64,000 nt of DNA from Paenibacillus_L residui (GTDB taxonomy: Bacteria > Bacillota > Bacilli > Paenibacillales > NBRC-103111), in contig NZ_JBHTIU010000061.1 in NCBI RefSeq assembly GCF_042677205.1, positions 1-64,000 on the forward strand, given 5' to 3'. The notes under the pieces are model-generated. The model worked only from the letters and a program-made list of their open reading frames with translations. It was not told the DNA's origin and did not search any database. Of this stretch, positions 61,303 through 64,000 are shown one piece after another (the first letter of the stretch is position 1; each line of letters starts with the position of its first letter). The translations under genes and the position numbers were made by a program.

Positions 61303-61950
61303 TTATAGATTTTTTTGCGAATAGATTTTAACCGATGTGGTCATCGAGATCAAACCTAATAGAATGGCCATTAAGACAGGAAGTGCATGGCCGGCCGGCT
61401 GGGGCAAAGCCGGTAAGACATCAAGATTGACAGAATTGGTCTGCAGCCATTTAATTACGAAAGGGCCGACAAAAGGCGTTAAAATAACAAACAGGGAAGA
61501 GATAAATTTCGTCTTTTCATACCCGTACTTATATTGAACCGGAAGCAGTACGCCGAAATAGGCCGTGATGAACAAGAACGACAGCCCGGCTGTAAACAGA
61601 TTCAGCTGCTCCAGAGGAACCGGGGAGACGAAAGAGGTCACCGTATATATGGCATAGACACCGACAAAAATAATTAAGGAAAATAAATATCTGGCGTGGA
61701 TCAGTGTTTTCCTTGTATAGGGGGTTGCACTAAGAAGCACGGCCCCTTTGTATTTGTCCTCCAGGCTCGAAAGGGTATTGAGCAAAATATATTCTGTGAA
61801 AAGAACGGTAATGAAAAAGCCCAGAAGGCCTCCACCGGGGAAGCTGATCTTAACCGTGATGAACATGGGAGCAATAATGGAGAACACGACCATGAACAAC
61901 AAGTATTTTTTGACAAGCAGCAAATCCTTCTTCACAAGACTAAAAAGCAT
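61303..61950 (-). CDS. ABC-2 type permease (YtrC/D-like)
   Basis: The protein has 215 residues from the ATG at 61950 (GGAGGGAG upstream). It has six hydrophobic segments and the loop EDKYKGAVLLSATPYTRKTLIHARY, characteristic of the ABC2_membrane_2 family in Bacillus. It is the last gene of a GntR-ATPase-permease operon and overlaps the ATPase gene by 11 bp. The transported compound is unknown; similar operons respond to cell-wall antibiotics. Confidence 0.85.
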   Translation of the reverse strand: MLFSLVKKDLLLVKKYLLFMVVFSIIAPMFITVKISFPGGGLLGFFITVLFTEYILLNTLSSLEDKYKGAVLLSATPYTRKTLIHARYLFSLIIFVGVYAIYTVTSFVSPVPLEQLNLFTAGLSFLFITAYFGVLLPVQYKYGYEKTKFISSLFVILTPFVGPFVIKWLQTNSVNLDVLPALPQPAGHALPVLMAILLGLISMTTSVKIYSQKNL

Positions 61951-62806
61951 AATGACTCCCTCCAATGTACGCCAGCATGATCTGCTCGATACTTGGTCTT
62001 TCCACAAGCACATCTTTCATTTGTTCGCGTATCGCCGCTTTTTCCCTGGTAATCCCCGTAAATCCATAATTCGTTTCCCGCAGGGATAGAAACAACGGTC
62101 TCGTATGCTCGTTAAGCAGTTTCCGGTCCCCTTTAATCAAGCTATGTGTGTCCAATAAGACATCTTTCTCTTCTTGAAAAACGATATTTCCTTTGTCAAT
62201 CAAAATAAGGACATCGGCAACCTTCTCCAGATCGGAGGTGATATGGGTGGAGAAAAATACGCTCTTTCCTTTCTTGCCCATAAAGTCCAGCAGGATATCC
62301 GCCAGTTCACTCCGTATCAACGGATCCAGACCGCTCGTCGGCTCATCCATGATTAACAAATCGGGATGGTGGGAAAGGGCCAGAGAGATGGCGTATTTCA
62401 TCCGCATTCCTTTGGACAGTGTGGAGATTTTCTGATTCCGCTGCAGGCTGAAATGATCCAGATAGCTTCTAAAGGCGGATTCATCCCAGTTGGAGTATGC
62501 AGGAGCGATCACGCTTTTCATTTCACCAATCGTCATCTCATCATAAAAATATCCCTCGTCCAGCACGATCCCAATCCGGTTCTTCAGTTCGCGTTCCTTC
62601 TCCGTCAGCTCCCGGCCCAGAAAAGTAATGCTGCCGGCATCTTTCAAGGTGAGTCCCAGTATGGCTTTGATCGTCGTTGTTTTGCCGGAACCGTTGGCCC
62701 CTATAAAACCGGTAATACAGCCTTCCTGCAATGAAAAATCGATATGGTTCAAGCTAAAGGAAGGGTATTCCTTGGCCAGTCCCTTAACCTCCAGAATCGG
62801 ATTCAT
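61940..62806 (-). CDS. ABC transporter ATP-binding protein (YtrB/YhcH-like)
   Basis: The 288-residue ATPase has Walker A GANGSGKTT near residue 38, signature LSKGMRMKYAIS and Walker B DLLIMDEPTSGLD. The signature differs from the classic LSGGQ by Lys for the second Gly, as in YtrB-type proteins. It starts inside the stop of the GntR gene (ATGA) and runs into the permease gene, giving a tightly coupled unit. Confidence 0.9.
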   Translation of the reverse strand: MNPILEVKGLAKEYPSFSLNHIDFSLQEGCITGFIGANGSGKTTTIKAILGLTLKDAGSITFLGRELTEKERELKNRIGIVLDEGYFYDEMTIGEMKSVIAPAYSNWDESAFRSYLDHFSLQRNQKISTLSKGMRMKYAISLALSHHPDLLIMDEPTSGLDPLIRSELADILLDFMGKKGKSVFFSTHITSDLEKVADVLILIDKGNIVFQEEKDVLLDTHSLIKGDRKLLNEHTRPLFLSLRETNYGFTGITREKAAIREQMKDVLVERPSIEQIMLAYIGGSHYAF

Positions 62807-63183
62807 TGGTCATCCTCCTCGAATATTAAATCCATCATTGAATACAGCTCTTCCCTGGAAATCCCGAGATTCCGGGCGATCTCCCACGCCTCTATCAGCT
62901 TGGCTTCCACCATTAGCCGCTTGGATTCCAGCAAGAGCTCCAGGTTGTCCGGGGCTACGAACGAGCCTTTCCCTGCTTTGGTGATAATAAAGCCTTCCGC
63001 TTCCAGCTCTTCAAAGACTCTTCTGGTCGTCAGAACACTGACATTCAAGTCTGTAGCTAATGCCCGGATGGAAGGAAGCGGCTCTCCCGCCTGCAATTCT
63101 CCCCGTAAAATAGCGGCTTTGATTTGTTCTTTGATCTGTAGATACAAAGGTTGATCCGACACATTGCTAATGATTATTTTCAT
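62803..63183 (-). CDS. GntR-family regulator of the YtrA subfamily
   Basis: The protein has 126 residues from the ATG at 63183 (AGAAAGGG upstream). It has a winged helix (QPLYLQIKEQIKAAIL, SIRALATDLNVSVLTTRRVFEELEAEGF) and only a short C-terminal dimer helix, as in YtrA, which lacks a large ligand domain. It represses its own ABC operon in the known systems. Its promoter carries a repetitive TATA-type dyad at 63222-63250. Confidence 0.88.
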   Translation of the reverse strand: MKIIISNVSDQPLYLQIKEQIKAAILRGELQAGEPLPSIRALATDLNVSVLTTRRVFEELEAEGFIITKAGKGSFVAPDNLELLLESKRLMVEAKLIEAWEIARNLGISREELYSMMDLIFEEDDQ

Positions 63184-63221
63184 GGAACAGCCCTTTCTGG
63201 ATAAACTGTTAATGTCACACA

Positions 63222-63273
63222 TACACAGAATATACACAATATACAGTATATAAGAGAATTAATTTTGGTGCAA
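63222..63273 (-). promoter_or_regulatory. Promoter and operator of the YtrA-like operon
   Basis: On the minus strand TTGCAC (63268-63273) and TATACT (63245-63250) have a 17-base spacer. Just downstream, TGTATATTGTGTATATTC forms an imperfect dyad of TGTATA/GTATA units, a probable site for the GntR protein. Confidence 0.7.
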
Positions 63274-63321
63274 GTGGGGTTCGAAGTATTTTTGTCTTTC
63301 TAGGAATGGAGGTGAAGGAGG

Positions 63322-63408
63322 ATGAACGGAAGGAAGAGGACGCCTGGAAAAATAAACGAGGGGCTGTCCCCATATTGTTCGCATAAAACGGGTACGTCCC
63401 TAAAATAA
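63322..63408 (+). CDS. Possible 28-residue small protein
   Basis: A frame of 28 codons starts with ATG at 63322 after the strong site GGAGGTGAAGGAGG and ends at 63406-63408, directly before a terminator. The product is basic at its start (MNGRKRTPGK) and matches no family I know. The ribosome site and the terminator are the only support. Confidence 0.25.
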   Translation: MNGRKRTPGKINEGLSPYCSHKTGTSLK

Positions 63409-63456
63409 AAAAAGGACCTCAAATCCCACTATGGAGCGGGAAAGGGGTCCTTTTTT
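63407..63456. terminator. Bidirectional terminator
   Basis: AAAAAAAGGACC and GGTCCTTTTTT form a stem around a 27-base loop, with A and T runs on both sides. Beyond it, 63457-63662 holds no convincing gene; it contains AT-rich segments and the dyad GGACGGCGATAGCCG. Confidence 0.75.
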
Positions 63457-63662
63457 AAAATATAAGTATAAGTTATCATCTATACCTGTTCTTACCACAT
63501 TAGAAAGTTTAAGTTCACCTTATACCTATTCTTATATTTCATCGGTAAACGCGCCTGTCCCAAGGACGGCGATAGCCGTTTATCCTTGCGCAGTCATATT
63601 TAATTCCAGGTGGGGCGTGAAAAATGATAATCGACTTATGAAACAGCACTCTTGGTATTTAT

Positions 63663-64000
63663 CTACGCAGTTCCATGGGTGACACCGAGTTCGGTTAAGT
63701 ACTGCCTATACGCGATGCTCATCCGGTCGCTCTTGAGCGACAGTTCTATCTGAAGATCGAGCGGAAGGTCCTCGGGCTTCTGATTTTCCACGATCGGCTT
63801 GTCCTGTGCAAAAATCATATCCTGAAACTTAACCATCTCTTCATCGGTTAAATCCGTTTCATAGTTGAAGGACATTACGCCGAACGCGACAGACTTCGTC
63901 TCCGTGAGCGGCAGCACCGTCAGCAGGATCGACATCAGGTTGCCGTTCTCTTCATCCCGCTTGGTGAATTTGACCGATAAAGGCCGCAGTACTTCATAGG
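63663..64000 (-). CDS. Rieske-type aromatic ring-hydroxylating oxygenase, C-terminal part (partial)
   Basis: The frame is open from the window end to the stop at 63663-63665. It encodes about 110 residues: VKFTKRDEENGNLMSILLTV, VFGVMSFNYETDLTDEE-like segments, and FQDMIFAQDKPIVENQKPED with LPLDLQIELSLKSDR. The FAQDKPIVENQKPE end is typical of Rieske oxygenases of the vanillate/phenoxybenzoate dioxygenase type. Iron-binding motifs lie outside the window. The assignment is by pattern only. Confidence 0.6.
   Translation of the reverse strand, partial: YEVLRPLSVKFTKRDEENGNLMSILLTVLPLTETKSVAFGVMSFNYETDLTDEEMVKFQDMIFAQDKPIVENQKPEDLPLDLQIELSLKSDRMSIAYRQYLTELGVTHGTA

Noticed and set aside
63431..63682. 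Plus-strand frame of 83 codons before the Rieske gene
   Set aside because: It begins inside the terminator stem, has no ribosome site, and its content is low complexity Ser/Tyr-rich sequence.

Overview
The window looks like chromosomal DNA of a low-to-moderate GC Gram-positive bacterium of the order Bacillales, most likely Paenibacillaceae. The reasons are a 5S-tRNA array, strong purine-rich ribosome binding sites with frequent TTG/GTG starts, Bacillus-type TreA/TreR, the sigW-rsiW-cdaA-cdaR-glmM-glmS order with a glmS ribozyme, a T-box leader, and many UTRA-type GntR regulators. The genus is inferred from gene content, not from a search.

Layout. 1-1540: the 3' end of a 5S rRNA and twelve tRNA genes. 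1600-7240: a TreR-controlled trehalose operon (treA, treR, two ABC permeases, binding protein) behind palindromic operators. 7393-10182: PEP carboxylase. 10449-17956: cell-envelope block sigW, rsiW, cdaA, cdaR, glmM and, after a ribozyme, glmS. 18281-20338: an alanine T-box and a short AlaRS gene broken by one frameshift. 20339-23253: a decayed stretch of gene remnants surrounding one intact AT-rich gene of the butirosin BtrH family. 23275-28231: MFS transporter, serine hydrolase with a MerR regulator, YbaK-type deacylase and a nucleotidyltransferase.

28312-48570 is the most distinctive part: two facing carbohydrate gene sets. The first has a ketose 3-epimerase, GntR, two FGGY kinases, a class II aldolase, three zinc-type dehydrogenases, an SDR, a HAD phosphatase and a ribose-type ABC importer. 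The second, on the minus strand, has a KDPG-type aldolase, cupin phosphoglucose isomerase, shikimate-dehydrogenase-like protein, phosphotriesterase-family lactonase, 2-hydroxyacid dehydrogenase and another GntR. Related operator-like sequences lie in front of several of these units. Together they look like a polyol or rare-ketose pathway, joined to a sugar-acid branch ending at an aldolase; the substrate cannot be read from sequence alone.

48707-50953 is a scar region: ribbon-helix-helix protein, ABC fragment, broken IS3 element and a seven-copy 41-42 bp tandem repeat. 50954-56910 holds an amidohydrolase, ankyrin lipoprotein, LysR plus Nudix, a two-gene toxin-antitoxin-like module, and a MarR regulator in front of an ABC gene reduced to a fusion by deletion. 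56970-63456 holds two regulated ABC-2 export systems (TetR-type and YtrA/GntR-type) around a TraB/GumN-family protein. The window ends inside a Rieske-type oxygenase gene on the minus strand.
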